Assembly (NCBI RefSeq): GCF_900116875.1
Contig: NZ_FPCC01000009.1
Location: 1-64,000 of the forward strand
Direction of reading: 5' to 3'
Source: Butyrivibrio sp. INlla21
GTDB lineage: Bacteria; Bacillota; Clostridia; Lachnospirales; Lachnospiraceae
DNA length: 64,000 bases
Shown: piece by piece, positions 8,307-18,100 of the stretch
Layout of the letters: each line of letters starts with the position of its first letter
Numbering within the stretch: position 1 is the first letter of the stretch
The notes under the pieces: generated by a model
Databases searched by the model: none
Seen by the model: only the letters and a program-made list of their open reading frames with translations
What the model was told of the DNA's origin: nothing
Position numbers and translations under genes: made by a program

Positions 8307-8324
8307 AATAGTTTATAAACTATT
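8307..8324. promoter_or_regulatory. 18-bp perfect palindrome, candidate operator
   Basis: AATAGTTTATAAACTATT is self-complementary over its whole length and sits three bases upstream of the -35 box of the predicted promoter at 8275-8303, where an activator would bind. Confidence 0.45.
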
Positions 8325-8373
8325 CTAAAGAAACTATAACACTCGTAGGTACCCGTTAAACAGCTGTATCTGC

Positions 8374-9906
8374 TTATACCTCTTTATACAACTGATCAAA
8401 AAGATCTTTCTTTATGATGTAGATATCGTGCGGATCGTCTTCTCTGAAAGCGATGTAGTCTCCGATCTCGCCCGAATAATATTTTTCGTCATCCCAAGCG
8501 GTAAAGAGCTTGACGCACTTATCAAGGGGGCGGGCGTAGATGCTGACATTTCCCTTACTCACAGCATGTTTGACATAGGCCATTACAGATTTCTTTTCGC
8601 CTGTGACGCTGTTTTTTATGCTGGGATCGTACTCAAATTTTTTATCAAAGCTGTCATCAAGGGTCTTGTAGCTCTTTTTGAATTTTTCTTTTGCTATAGG
8701 ATAGATCTCGCCTGTAATTCCGACCATGAGGTAATGCGATTTATCTATGGTTATGTCGATATCGCCCTCCAAGGTTCTGACCGTGATCAAAGTTCCTTTC
8801 GGGAATACGTCGGTAAGCTTCACATATCCGAATTCCTGTGGGATCTTCACGTATTTCTTCATGCCGTCCATGCCAAGCGTAGTTTCTTTTGCATAGATGA
8901 CTTCGTACATGTCAAAGTACTCTTTCATGCGCTTATGCAGGTAATTTGTGGCAAGCGCTTCGAGTTTTCCCGAGCCTTTATCTTTTTTATCCTTGCTCTC
9001 TTTATATTTTTGTTTAAGCTTCTCAGGCCTAAGAGCGCCTCCGGCCTTGAATATATGGCCTCCTCCGCCGCCGAGGTCGCCTGCAAGAAATGCCGCAAGT
9101 TCGTTGGCGTGGACCTCTTTAACGCAGCTGCGAACGGAAAATTTCACTTCAATAGGACTTACAAAATAGGCAAGGCAAACGTTAACGCCCGCCGTCTCAA
9201 GCGAAAAGTCACTCATAACGCCGAGGATGTTGGGATCGCATGCTTCCGCATGTATGATGAGATACTTTTCTTTTTTGAAGTACTTATAGTTAAGGATCGC
9301 GTTGCCCGTGATCTTGAGCTCGTTCAGCGAAATGTTGGAATTACTCATCTCCACGATAATGCTCTTGTTTACGATAAGCTCGTCCTGCATATCGCGGTCG
9401 AGGGGGTGCGAAACCTCGGAAAACTTGTTGGTGTCTGTGTATAGTCCATAGTATAGAGCCGTTGCAAGAAGCGGATTGTCGTTGACATCAAGACCTTCTT
9501 TCTTGATAAGATCCCAGACAAGCGTTGATGCACTTCCAAGGTTATTCCTTACATCGGAAAGCTTCGGAAGATCGGCTGATTTCTGGTGATGATCGATGAC
9601 CGCAATGTGATCAGCCTTTAGCTTGGATACATTCTTTTGCCCATACTGACAGTCAACGGTGACAAGAAGCCCTTTCACTTTATCGAGCTCCGGCTCGTAC
9701 GAAACCGGAATTTCAAGCTTCTCGAGCATGATCTTGAGATTACTCTTTTGAATCTTGTTCTTGCCTTTGTAGATGAGCTTCGCCTTCTTGCCCATCTTTT
9801 CAAAGTACCACAAAAGAGCGTATCCCGACGCAAGCGCATCGGCATCCGGATTGTCGTGACACTGAATGGTTATGTTATTAAATTTCAGCAGCTCATTTAA
9901 TCTCAT
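8374..9906 (-). CDS. DHH/DHHA1-family phosphoesterase with C-terminal extension
   Basis: 510 residues. Motif I is HDNPDADALASG (17-28), motif II VTVDCQYG (87-94), motif III the signature VIDHHQKS, and the DHHA1 domain ends in GGGGGHIFKAGG. All metal ligands expected for the NrnA/RecJ-like superfamily are visible, so it should hydrolyse a short oligonucleotide, dinucleotide or pAp-type substrate. The part after about residue 300 is a roughly 200-residue extension rich in Lys and beta strands that I cannot assign. It starts 10 nt after the stop of the TIR-propeller gene and is probably translated from the same mRNA. This makes a functional link with a TIR-derived nucleotide an attractive but unproven idea. 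Confidence 0.88.
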   Translation of the reverse strand: MRLNELLKFNNITIQCHDNPDADALASGYALLWYFEKMGKKAKLIYKGKNKIQKSNLKIMLEKLEIPVSYEPELDKVKGLLVTVDCQYGQKNVSKLKADHIAVIDHHQKSADLPKLSDVRNNLGSASTLVWDLIKKEGLDVNDNPLLATALYYGLYTDTNKFSEVSHPLDRDMQDELIVNKSIIVEMSNSNISLNELKITGNAILNYKYFKKEKYLIIHAEACDPNILGVMSDFSLETAGVNVCLAYFVSPIEVKFSVRSCVKEVHANELAAFLAGDLGGGGGHIFKAGGALRPEKLKQKYKESKDKKDKGSGKLEALATNYLHKRMKEYFDMYEVIYAKETTLGMDGMKKYVKIPQEFGYVKLTDVFPKGTLITVRTLEGDIDITIDKSHYLMVGITGEIYPIAKEKFKKSYKTLDDSFDKKFEYDPSIKNSVTGEKKSVMAYVKHAVSKGNVSIYARPLDKCVKLFTAWDDEKYYSGEIGDYIAFREDDPHDIYIIKKDLFDQLYKEV

Positions 9907-9916
9907 AATACTTATT

Positions 9917-12900
9917 TTATCCTATTCCGTAAGCGTCCTTCTGCTCCTGTGGCATCTCGTGGTCCTGCAAAATGTCTTTGGCCTTTTTTATCAGGTCGTC
10001 TAAGTTATATCGGCGGAAATAACCAAGGTGATTATCAAAGTTTTTATCCTTAGATAAACACGGGAAGGTATCTGTCGGTGCATGGTATCCCATAGAGCTT
10101 GTAAGATAGCCAAGTTCAATGAAACTGTCCAGATCAAAAATATTGGTTATTGATGAATAGTGGAAGTATATGCATGAATGCTCAGTATCAACTGTAAATG
10201 TGCTTTCATAGTCTGCAGTAGAATTTGTCGTATATTCTGTCATTCCGACAAGTTTTCCCGTCATCGCATCATATCTACATAGATTGCCGTCAGTAAACGG
10301 TACAACCAGCAAATTTCTTTCGCTTCCATTCTCTTTTACAAAAACAGGTCTTCGCATTTTTACATCAAGGGTAGGAATAACAGCAATATTATTTCCCTTT
10401 ATATCTTTTATAACTATATTCTTTTCATCAGTTAATGCGATAAGTTTTCCATCATCATTCATAGATACACACAATGTACCATTCCAACTATCATCATATG
10501 AAACGGGATATATTTCATTTTCATTTATATCAATGATATAATCATCCCTATGCTCATCAGAGCTAAATGTACTGTGCGTTGCCGCAATATAAATGAAGCC
10601 TTGCTTTTCAAAATAATAAAGTCCCTTGACATTATAATATTTATCCGTGGGAATACGGTATTTGTCTGTCTTTTTAGAGGAAACATCATATACCATTATG
10701 TATGTATCCAAAGTCTCATTTTCCGCGAAAACGATCTTGCCATTTTCATACTCCGGAATATCATTTGTATCATAATTGTAATTATTTATCTTTTCTCTGG
10801 TGAATTCTCCTGTTTTATAATCCACTGAGACCAGTCCAAGCTCACCGTCTCCCATTTTGGCATAAGACATCAAAAGTTTTCCGTTACATGTTCCGAGGAA
10901 AATAAATTGGTATGCTTTTGCTCCACTTTCAGGCTTAGACAAAACAATGCTTTTAATATACTTCTTATCATTGGGATCAAAAAGATCAAGCACTACGCTT
11001 TCATCTACATCCGAAAGTACCGCTACGACATTATCATCCATATATGAATTGTAAATACTGTCCGTCTTAGGTGCGGTTTCATAAACTTCCCATTCATTAT
11101 CATAAACACCGGAATTATATTGTATTATCCGCTTTCCGTTATCGCGCGACAAAAATAACCCTTTTCCTACCGTTGCCTTATCAAGTTCATCCGTAAACCG
11201 TAATCTGGAAACAAGAGTATTATGATCTCTCTTTTCAGATTCTACGTACCCTGCCATATGACCGTCACGTGTTATATAATTCGGAGTAGTCATATCTTCG
11301 TTTGCATATGCATATACTATTCCTGAATTTAAAGTGAAATGATGAAGTTCTTCTCCGGAATCTACATTCCAAATATCAGAAGCATCTCCTGAATAATAAG
11401 CTATGGAGTTATTCTTCTTTATATATAGAAAATCAGAAGCATACGCAACATCATTGGTCACAAAATTTTTTTCCCATTTCACGGAAAGATCTTCAGGGTT
11501 CAAGCAAATAATCTTTTCTCTGTCTGTTTTACAAAAAAAAGATGAATAATACTTGGTATTTGTATTCGCGGTATCTTCAATATATGCCATAAAAAGCTCA
11601 TTATCTGTAGGAAAAAGGACTGCCGGTACATAATCACCGTCTGTGTTTTTGCATATTGTTTTTCCCGATGTTATATCATATATTCCTATTCCTACTTTTT
11701 TATTTTCATCATGGAAAGTAAATGCAATCCTTGTATTGTCCTGTGACAAAACAACATTATTTATATCCTCTGACATGTAAAAAGAGTCAATCAGCTCTTT
11801 GGGGAGCTCATATTTGTCATAAATCTCCCCGTCCTCCTTTGAACAGAAGCAAAAAATCCCACTATTTAACGTAAACATTATATTCCCGTCTTTAGTGATA
11901 TTTATTACATCATCAATTATATACTCATCTTTTAGTTCCTTTTCCCATAACTGTTCACCTGTTATTGGATTGATGCATACTATAAAATGACTTCCGGCCA
12001 ATATCGCTTTTTCTTCGGAAATGAAAGTAAAGCAAGAAGCAACATCTCTATTATTCTTGGGGCTGTAATTATAGAGCTCTTTATGTTCAGTAGAATCCCA
12101 TATTTTTATATTGCCGAATCTGTCTATTGCACACATCATGCTATCTTCGGGAGATGAATAAATTCCCTCAATACTTCCCGACATCTCATAATTCCACGTT
12201 GATGTAATGCCACCATCATTATTAGGTAAATATGCCATTGAAGCCTGTGTTATCGCCTTAACAGCCTCAGGTACCACCGGTCTGTTCGGAATCTCATCGC
12301 TTGGAACAGCACTAAGAGCCAGGTGAAGCGCATTAATCCTGTCTCCGTTTTCAAGCAACTTCTCTGACTCATTAGCCAGATACTTGGACTGACTTATAAG
12401 TGAAGCGCGGTAACTGTCGTTGACCTTCTTGTTACTGTAGATCATATATCCGGCAAAGGTTAGTGTGACAGCCAGTACGGCAGCAAAAATAGCGGTCAGC
12501 CTTTTCATTTTATACTGACGCTGTCTGTCCATAAGTTCGTTGTAGGAACAGCCAATAAGAGTTGCGGCAAGACGAGGAAGTTCTACGTTCTTGGCTTCTC
12601 TTACAGGGAGTCTGAAGTCACATGAAAGCGGCTCAACAGGTATTGTTACCGTTTCTTCTATTCCATGTTCATTAACTCTGGTAATCTCTTTATTTTTGAG
12701 TATTTCAGGCACCACATCAACCGGCTCACCGTCAGCCAGTACTGTGAGAATCTGATCCTGCGTATGATTCTTTAAAAAGAGCTTTATCTCTCTTTCAACC
12801 CACATGGATTTGCAAGTATTGGTAGAGCATATTACTATAAGATAGTCAGCATTTTCCAAAGCTTCGGCGATGGTTCCGCTAAGGTCGCTGGTGATTGGGA

Positions 12901-13066
12901 GTTCATCGGTATCCCTGAATATCCTCTCAATCTTTTTCATGCCGGTCTTTTTTCTTATTTTGTGCGGAATATGATAGTGCTCAAGGCCGCGCTCAACCAT
13001 AGCCGCAATCTTGTTATCAAGCTCTGCGTGCTTGTATGAAATAAATGCGTTGTAATGAAGTCCCAT
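9917..13066 (-). CDS. TIR-TM-beta-propeller protein 1
   Basis: 1049 residues from ATG 13066; a TTG-initiated form 15 codons longer has no ribosome site, and the paralogue at 32874 starts at this position. TIR domain at 1-150: HYNAFISYKHAELDNK opening strand, DELPITSDL, and CKSMWVEREI, in which Glu93 aligns with the catalytic Glu of SARM1 (WVHKEI). After RQRQYKMKR comes one transmembrane helix (about 190-212). Then comes the SKYLANESEKLLENGDRINALHLALSA helical motif seen before WD40 repeats in STAND-type proteins. The remaining 750 residues form propeller repeats (IKIWDSTEHKEL, ITGEQLWEKEL). The tail HEMPQEQKDAYGIG is conserved in the paralogue. Positive charges before the helix favour a cytoplasmic TIR and an external propeller. 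Confidence 0.9.
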   Translation of the reverse strand: MGLHYNAFISYKHAELDNKIAAMVERGLEHYHIPHKIRKKTGMKKIERIFRDTDELPITSDLSGTIAEALENADYLIVICSTNTCKSMWVEREIKLFLKNHTQDQILTVLADGEPVDVVPEILKNKEITRVNEHGIEETVTIPVEPLSCDFRLPVREAKNVELPRLAATLIGCSYNELMDRQRQYKMKRLTAIFAAVLAVTLTFAGYMIYSNKKVNDSYRASLISQSKYLANESEKLLENGDRINALHLALSAVPSDEIPNRPVVPEAVKAITQASMAYLPNNDGGITSTWNYEMSGSIEGIYSSPEDSMMCAIDRFGNIKIWDSTEHKELYNYSPKNNRDVASCFTFISEEKAILAGSHFIVCINPITGEQLWEKELKDEYIIDDVINITKDGNIMFTLNSGIFCFCSKEDGEIYDKYELPKELIDSFYMSEDINNVVLSQDNTRIAFTFHDENKKVGIGIYDITSGKTICKNTDGDYVPAVLFPTDNELFMAYIEDTANTNTKYYSSFFCKTDREKIICLNPEDLSVKWEKNFVTNDVAYASDFLYIKKNNSIAYYSGDASDIWNVDSGEELHHFTLNSGIVYAYANEDMTTPNYITRDGHMAGYVESEKRDHNTLVSRLRFTDELDKATVGKGLFLSRDNGKRIIQYNSGVYDNEWEVYETAPKTDSIYNSYMDDNVVAVLSDVDESVVLDLFDPNDKKYIKSIVLSKPESGAKAYQFIFLGTCNGKLLMSYAKMGDGELGLVSVDYKTGEFTREKINNYNYDTNDIPEYENGKIVFAENETLDTYIMVYDVSSKKTDKYRIPTDKYYNVKGLYYFEKQGFIYIAATHSTFSSDEHRDDYIIDINENEIYPVSYDDSWNGTLCVSMNDDGKLIALTDEKNIVIKDIKGNNIAVIPTLDVKMRRPVFVKENGSERNLLVVPFTDGNLCRYDAMTGKLVGMTEYTTNSTADYESTFTVDTEHSCIYFHYSSITNIFDLDSFIELGYLTSSMGYHAPTDTFPCLSKDKNFDNHLGYFRRYNLDDLIKKAKDILQDHEMPQEQKDAYGIG

Positions 13067-13116
13067 TTTTTCAAAATCCCTTTTTGTTACAATGTTTATA
13101 ATATTTTTCAATGATT

Positions 13117-13145
13117 ATTATACAAGAAAGGTTCGATATGACCAA
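13117..13145 (-). promoter_or_regulatory. Candidate promoter of TIR gene 1
   Basis: Minus-strand TTGGTC (13140-13145), 17 nt, TATAAT (13117-13122). It overlaps the start of the divergent nth gene, so the two genes may interfere. A second -10-like TATTAT lies about 20 nt further downstream. Confidence 0.5.
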
Positions 13146-13779
13146 GAAAAAACTTGCACTTGAAGTAATTAACCGATTAAAAAACGAATATCCCGACGCC
13201 GTATGCACTCTTGCTTACGATAAAGCCTGGCAACTGCTTGTAAGCGTGCGCCTCGCAGCGCAATGTACAGACAAAAGAGTCGACATGATAACGCCTTTAT
13301 TATATGAAAAGTTCCCGACAGTGGAGGCTCTTGCAAACGCTCCCGTCGAGGAGATAGAAAAAATAGTTCGTCCCTGCGGTCTTGGAAACTCCAAGGCAAG
13401 GGATATCTCTGCCTGTATGAAAGTTATTCACGAAAAATATAATGACAACGTCCCCGATAACATGAAAGAGCTGCTCTCTCTCCCCGGTGTAGGGAGAAAG
13501 AGTGCCAATCTTGTCCTCGGAGACGTATTCGGAAAGCCCGCAATTGTTACGGACACTCATTGTATTAGACTATGTAACCTTATCGGACTTGTAGATAATG
13601 TAAAAGATCCTGCCAAAGTGGAAAAAGAACTCTGGAAGATCATTCCTCCCGAAGAAGGAAACGCACTCTGCCACAGATTTGTCACTCACGGAAGAGAGGT
13701 CTGCATAGCAAGAAGACCAAACTGCGAAATATGCTGCCTTAAAGACATCTGTAAAACAGGAAAAAAAGACCTTAATTAG
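13138..13779 (+). CDS. nth: Endonuclease III
   Basis: Base-excision repair DNA glycosylase/AP lyase that removes oxidised pyrimidines. 213 residues from ATG 13138, chosen because AAGAAAGG lies 6 nt before it. The helix-hairpin-helix LPGVGRKSANLVLG carries the catalytic Lys. The Asp follows in VTDTHCIRLCNLIG, and the 4Fe-4S cluster ligands at the C-terminus show the C-x6-C-x2-C-x5-C spacing (CIARRPNCEICCLKDIC). Its last 8 nt overlap the convergent last gene of the T7SS operon, with no terminator between them. It is probably an unrelated housekeeping gene that separates TIR gene 1 from the T7SS operon. Confidence 0.97.
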   Translation: MTKKKLALEVINRLKNEYPDAVCTLAYDKAWQLLVSVRLAAQCTDKRVDMITPLLYEKFPTVEALANAPVEEIEKIVRPCGLGNSKARDISACMKVIHEKYNDNVPDNMKELLSLPGVGRKSANLVLGDVFGKPAIVTDTHCIRLCNLIGLVDNVKDPAKVEKELWKIIPPEEGNALCHRFVTHGREVCIARRPNCEICCLKDICKTGKKDLN

Positions 13780-14062
13780 ACTTGTATAGCTGTTCGCATT
13801 CTGCGGTTTTTTCTTTATCTATTGTTTCATAGTCTGCCTTAATCGCATCCATTACGCCTGTAACGTGAGTAAGTTCTGTTTTCATGAGCCTAAGCATATC
13901 TACAACTTCATGATCAGCTTGCTGGTAATCAGGAACAACAGAATTTCGAAGGCATTCGGGATCAGGTTTAGCATAGCCTCCTTCTGTCTCAATGATATTG
14001 TTAGTCTGATTTTTTATTCCGCTTACTATCGCGGTAAACACTTCAGTATCTATCTTTATCAT
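13772..14062 (-). CDS. Small helical T7SS-associated protein (DUF5344/TIGR04197-like)
   Basis: 96 residues, last gene of the T7SS operon. It is predicted mostly helical with a break around GGYAKPDPECLRNSVVPDYQ, like the 90-residue proteins encoded beside LXG toxins (the YwqI/DUF5344 and SACOL2603 groups), which act as partners of secreted toxins. The resemblance is in size, helical pattern and position rather than a strong motif; it lacks a WxG turn. It starts 6 nt after the preceding gene. The stop codon overlaps nth on the other strand. Confidence 0.7.
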   Translation of the reverse strand: MIKIDTEVFTAIVSGIKNQTNNIIETEGGYAKPDPECLRNSVVPDYQQADHEVVDMLRLMKTELTHVTGVMDAIKADYETIDKEKTAECEQLYKSN

Positions 14063-14068
14063 AAATTA

Positions 14069-14410
14069 TCACTCCTCTTCGTCACAAGAAGCTATTGCTT
14101 CCTCAAGCTCTTGGATCGCCCCCTGAATTTCGCTTTCAAGAGCGGCTATTTCTCCGGCATAGTTAGACATATTAGTAGCTATGGTCTGTTTATTTTCTCC
14201 AGCTTTGGTAAAGTTAGCTCCAAGCCAGTCTGCACCTGATTCTCCTCCAAGCTTATATTTTGAAATCGGATCAAGTGCACCTTCTCTCATTTTCCCATCT
14301 TCGGACTCCAAATCCTGAAGTAATTCCTGAAGGTCACGCGAAAGTGCCTCCAGCGCTTGCTTTTTGTCTTCGGAAGACTTTTCTTCCTCAATATCTTGTT
14401 TATTACCCAT
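14069..14410 (-). CDS. Small helical T7SS-associated protein (YwqH/DUF5082-like)
   Basis: 113 residues from ATG 14410, which follows GGAGGAAAG by 3-4 nt; a longer frame upstream runs through a hairpin and has no ribosome site. There is an N-terminal coiled coil (EEKSSEDKKQALEALSRDLQ). The WLGANF stretch in the middle stands where WXG-like proteins have their turn, and a second long helix follows (YAGEIAALESEIQGAIQELE). This two-helix form with an acidic end fits the YwqH/DUF5082 proteins found next to LXG toxins. Likely a chaperone or co-secreted partner of the RHS toxin encoded at the head of the operon. Confidence 0.7.
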   Translation of the reverse strand: MGNKQDIEEEKSSEDKKQALEALSRDLQELLQDLESEDGKMREGALDPISKYKLGGESGADWLGANFTKAGENKQTIATNMSNYAGEIAALESEIQGAIQELEEAIASCDEEE

Positions 14411-14452
14411 TCTCTTTCCTCCATATATTATATATTTATAATTCCCCAAATA

Positions 14453-14480
14453 CATGTGGCAGCTTTGACACCGCCACATG
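14453..14480 (-). other. Intra-operon hairpin between WXG100 and YwqH-like genes
   Basis: CATGTGGC/GCCACATG, an 8-bp perfect stem with a 12-nt loop, in the only sizeable gap (81 nt) among the small genes. There is no T run on the minus strand, so it looks like an mRNA-stabilising or processing hairpin rather than a terminator. Confidence 0.5.
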
Positions 14481-14491
14481 CCTTAATCATC

Positions 14492-14800
14492 TTATCCTTC
14501 GTATACAAGATGTGAAGCCGATGATGTATCGATTTCTACCTTATTGTTTGATGACTGTTTTACATTGCTGGCAAGCTGATCAAGTGTGTCAGCATATGTG
14601 TGAAGGTCCTTATTAAGTTCCAAATAAACCTCCAGAAGCTTCTGTGCGGAATCACCAAAAATTCCCTCAGCTCCAACCTCATCTATATTGCTTTTAAGTG
14701 AATCTAAATTTGTCCTAAGATTTTCTGCAAAACTTGTAAGCTTATCCGCATTTGCATTAAGCTCCTCGGTATTTGCTCCAATAAATCCATTTGCTCCCAT
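14492..14800 (-). CDS. WXG100-superfamily protein 2
   Basis: 102 residues forming two amphipathic helices (about 10-40 and 50-86) joined by a turn at EGIFGDSAQKLLEVY, where the usual W-x-G is replaced by I-F-G. Size and hairpin form fit the ESAT-6/WXG100 superfamily of small proteins secreted by EssC-type machines. The N-terminal MGANGFIGAN is glycine-rich and the C-terminus ends ASHLVYEG, which could be a secretion signal of the YxxxD/E kind in loose form. It follows the true WXG100 gene by 20 nt and may be its partner in a heterodimer. Confidence 0.8.
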   Translation of the reverse strand: MGANGFIGANTEELNANADKLTSFAENLRTNLDSLKSNIDEVGAEGIFGDSAQKLLEVYLELNKDLHTYADTLDQLASNVKQSSNNKVEIDTSSASHLVYEG

Positions 14801-14820
14801 ATTTTTTCTCCTTCCTTTCT

Positions 14821-15111
14821 TTAGAACTGGTACGCTCTGCTTCCATTGGCAGCTTCATTCTGATAGTTCTGTGACACGTTGTTGATCCAGTTGTTAATAG
14901 TACGAACCTGAGCAGACATCTGACTCATCTTACTTGAAAGCTGATTGATGAAATTAACACATGCCTCTCCGTCGGCACCAAACCAACATTCCGATAGAGG
15001 TCCCTGCAATCCTTGTACACTTGTTGTAAGTGTATCGATCTCACCTGCCGATGTCTCGATCAGTTGGCTCTTTGTAGCCAAAAATTCTACGTTTACTCCT
15101 TTTTGTACCAT
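14821..15111 (-). CDS. WXG100 protein 1
   Basis: 96 residues with the canonical WXG turn (CWFGADGEACVNFINQL, Trp about residue 43) between two helices. It is the clearest WXG100 protein here and the expected substrate and activator of the EssC ATPase encoded 21 nt upstream. Two Cys residues flank the turn (CWFGADGEAC), unusual for WXG100 proteins and possibly a disulfide after export. Confidence 0.92.
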   Translation of the reverse strand: MVQKGVNVEFLATKSQLIETSAGEIDTLTTSVQGLQGPLSECWFGADGEACVNFINQLSSKMSQMSAQVRTINNWINNVSQNYQNEAANGSRAYQF

Positions 15112-15132
15112 ATCTTTTTCTCCTTTTCTTTT

Positions 15133-18100
15133 TTACTCAAACGCAACTTTTATACGTTTGAGCTTTGCGTTATTTATGTAAAATGCATCACCGACATTTG
15201 GCAGAACCTTCACGGAACTTAATACCTGTTGTGGAACTCTTACCAACAAGATATCTTTGATATTTTCAAAAAATACCATATCCCCATTGTCCCTTACATG
15301 CTTTAGCATAGGATTACTTAATGAAGTAACCGCAGCATTTTCCACATCGGTGTGCATAATGCATACTTTATTTTCCTTTGCTTTTTCAAAAATCTCTAAG
15401 TACTTTTCATAGATACTTTCCTCCTTTTGCATTACTTCAATTACCTTTCTGTTTGCAAAGCACAAAACAGTAAGTTTATTGCTGTCAGCATCAGTACCCT
15501 TGCCTTTTGCTTGTTCTTTGCTGATCTCATCATGAATTTTTTCTATAATCTCTATGGAATCCATAGCGTTATCAGAATAGTAGGTGATTGCTTTTTCTTT
15601 AGCGATACCGGCAAATTCACCGTTTTCCGAGTCTATAAGCCAAAGCTTAACAGCGTCACTGTTTATAAGCTTTCTAAGTACATACTCAGTAAACTTTCTT
15701 CTTCCCAAGTCTTCTCTTCCGGAAAAAGCTATCATCTTACCTGATGCCATTTCCAAATATTCAGGAGTGATCTTTGCATAATTAAGACCGATCATCAGCT
15801 TGCTGTCATATATATCTGTATTGCCGTACAGATCAGAAAGATACTTCTCCGTAAGCTCTGCAGGAACAAACTTGATCTTTTCAGCTCGATCCTCTCCATA
15901 CTTTTCATTACATTTTGTAATGTATTCTTTTATCTTCTCTATACGCTCGATCTCTTTATCCGAAGAGAATGCCATATAAGCTTGAAATTCACGAAGTTCT
16001 GTTCCAAAGAGCGTGATTCCTCTTCCGGGCACTTCATCGGGAAACAGCTTACATCTGTCAAACAATGCAACAAATTGTCCTTTATCATTACAATTAAGAG
16101 CAATCTTAAGTGAGATATTAGACATAAGTTTGTAGCCGATTCCTGACATCTGCTGGTTGGTAAAGACTACGGATATTCCATTTGCGACGCCGTCCCTGCA
16201 TATAGCCAGAATATCTTCTTCGTAATCCGGAAAAGTAGCTTTAAATACCGTATAGTTTTCTATAAACAATACTATCTGCGGCTCATCCTTATATCCCGCC
16301 TCTCGATACGAGCTAAAAGAACTAAGTCCCTTGTTTGCAAGAAGTCGTCTCCTGGATTCAATCTTCTTGATCAGCATCATGATGAGATTTTTGAGCTTAT
16401 CTTCATCCGTGATAGTTACTACGCTTCCGACATGATTAAGTCCTTCGAATATCCTCATCATCATAGAAGCAAAATCAATGATGTATATGTTTACATCCTT
16501 TGGAGAATACTTCTGCGTTATTCCCATTACCATGCCCTGAAGCAAGGTCGTCTTTCCGCTTAATGACGATCCGAGTATGTATGTATGATTCTTGGTAAGA
16601 TTTATCTCAAATTCATCCTGCGCCTGTCTGTCGGGATCATCATATATTCCAATAGGAACAGTTATGTCCGTGGAGATGCTTTCAAGGTTGTTAGGATAAG
16701 GTATGACCTCCTCAAGCGGAGGAAGACAAATATCCGGTAACTTAGCTATATCCGCTTCCTTACAGTATTCATTGACATATTCAACTACTGCCTCAAGCTG
16801 CGTCATTGAAGCTTCTTTCTTCTCAGGTTTCTGTTCATATACAACCTGTCTTTTTCCTGAAAGACTTACGCTTTTAATTTGAAACTCTCTCTTTGCATTT
16901 GTACTTTGTACAAACGCAGGAGCTCCACTGTATGCAGACTGGAAAAGTTCAAATATCTCATTGTTTCCGACTTGGAGATAAGCTCGTCCGGGCTCTCTTA
17001 TCTCAGCAGCAAGAGGCGAATGAAGTACATCATTACTGTCGCTCTTTTCCTGAACCTTAAGACAAAGCTTGAACTTGGAATTACTCCATATCTGATCATT
17101 GACAACACCTGACGGTTTCTGGGTTGCAAGAATTAAATGTACTCCAAGGCTTCGTCCAATTCTGGCCGTACTTATGAGCTCTTTCATAAAGTCAGGCTGT
17201 TCTGCCTTAAGCTCTGCAAACTCATCTACCAAAAGGATAAGGTGCGGCAGCGGAGTATCCGCTTTTCCCTCTTTGTATAATCTAATGTAATTGTCTATCT
17301 GGTTTACTTCATATTTGGCAAACAGTTCCTGCCTCTTTATAAGCTCTGCCTTAATTGATTTAAGCGACCTGTTGATCTGCTTACCGTCTATATTGGTTAT
17401 CGCCCCATTAAGGTGCGGCAGGTTCTTAAACTGATTAGCCATACCACCACCCTTAAAGTCGATAATAATAAAGCTTACATCGTATGGATGGAACAATGTC
17501 GCAATCGACAAAATATATGATTGCATTATCTCCGATTTACCGGAACCGGTTGTACCGGCAACAAGTCCGTGAGGTCCATGATACTTTTCATGAATGTCGA
17601 GCTTCACTATTTCGTCTCCACTCCTAACTCCAAGCGGAGCGGCCATAGACTCATATACCTTTGATCTTCCCCATCTCTCCTCAAGATTAAGATCGTGAGC
17701 ATTCATTATTCCAAGGAGCTTATAAAAAGAAATATTCTTGGTAAGTGCACTTTCAAGGCTCAGTTCCTTTATATAGATCGGAGCAAGTTTGATCGCGCAT
17801 TTCTTCGCCATGTCCAAAGGAATATGGTCATAATCAAAATACTGAATTTCATTTCCATCTAAGGTATCTTGAATAAAGCCGTGATTCTTGCTTGGTTCAA
17901 GGAATATTCTCTTATCACAGGCCTTATGAAGCATTTCTTCGTACCCTTCAAAGAAAACAAAAGTAAACCCTAATCTCTTAGCATACTTCACAAACTCTTT
18001 TACCGGATGCTCCATAAATTTCTCAGAACGATATACATAAACAATGAAGTGTGCAGATTGCTTTATTTCATGTTCCTTCATGCCTTCTCTTAAAGAGAGC

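Noticed and set aside
8428..9444. Long open frame (338 codons) on the plus strand opposite the DHH gene
   Set aside because: It is an antisense shadow: low-complexity Phe/Ile/Val composition, no ribosome site, and the minus-strand frame has all DHH motifs.
14453..14480. Terminator inside the T7SS operon
   Set aside because: The stem is strong but no T run follows on the minus strand, and the next gene has its own ribosome site; a processing or stabilising hairpin is more likely.
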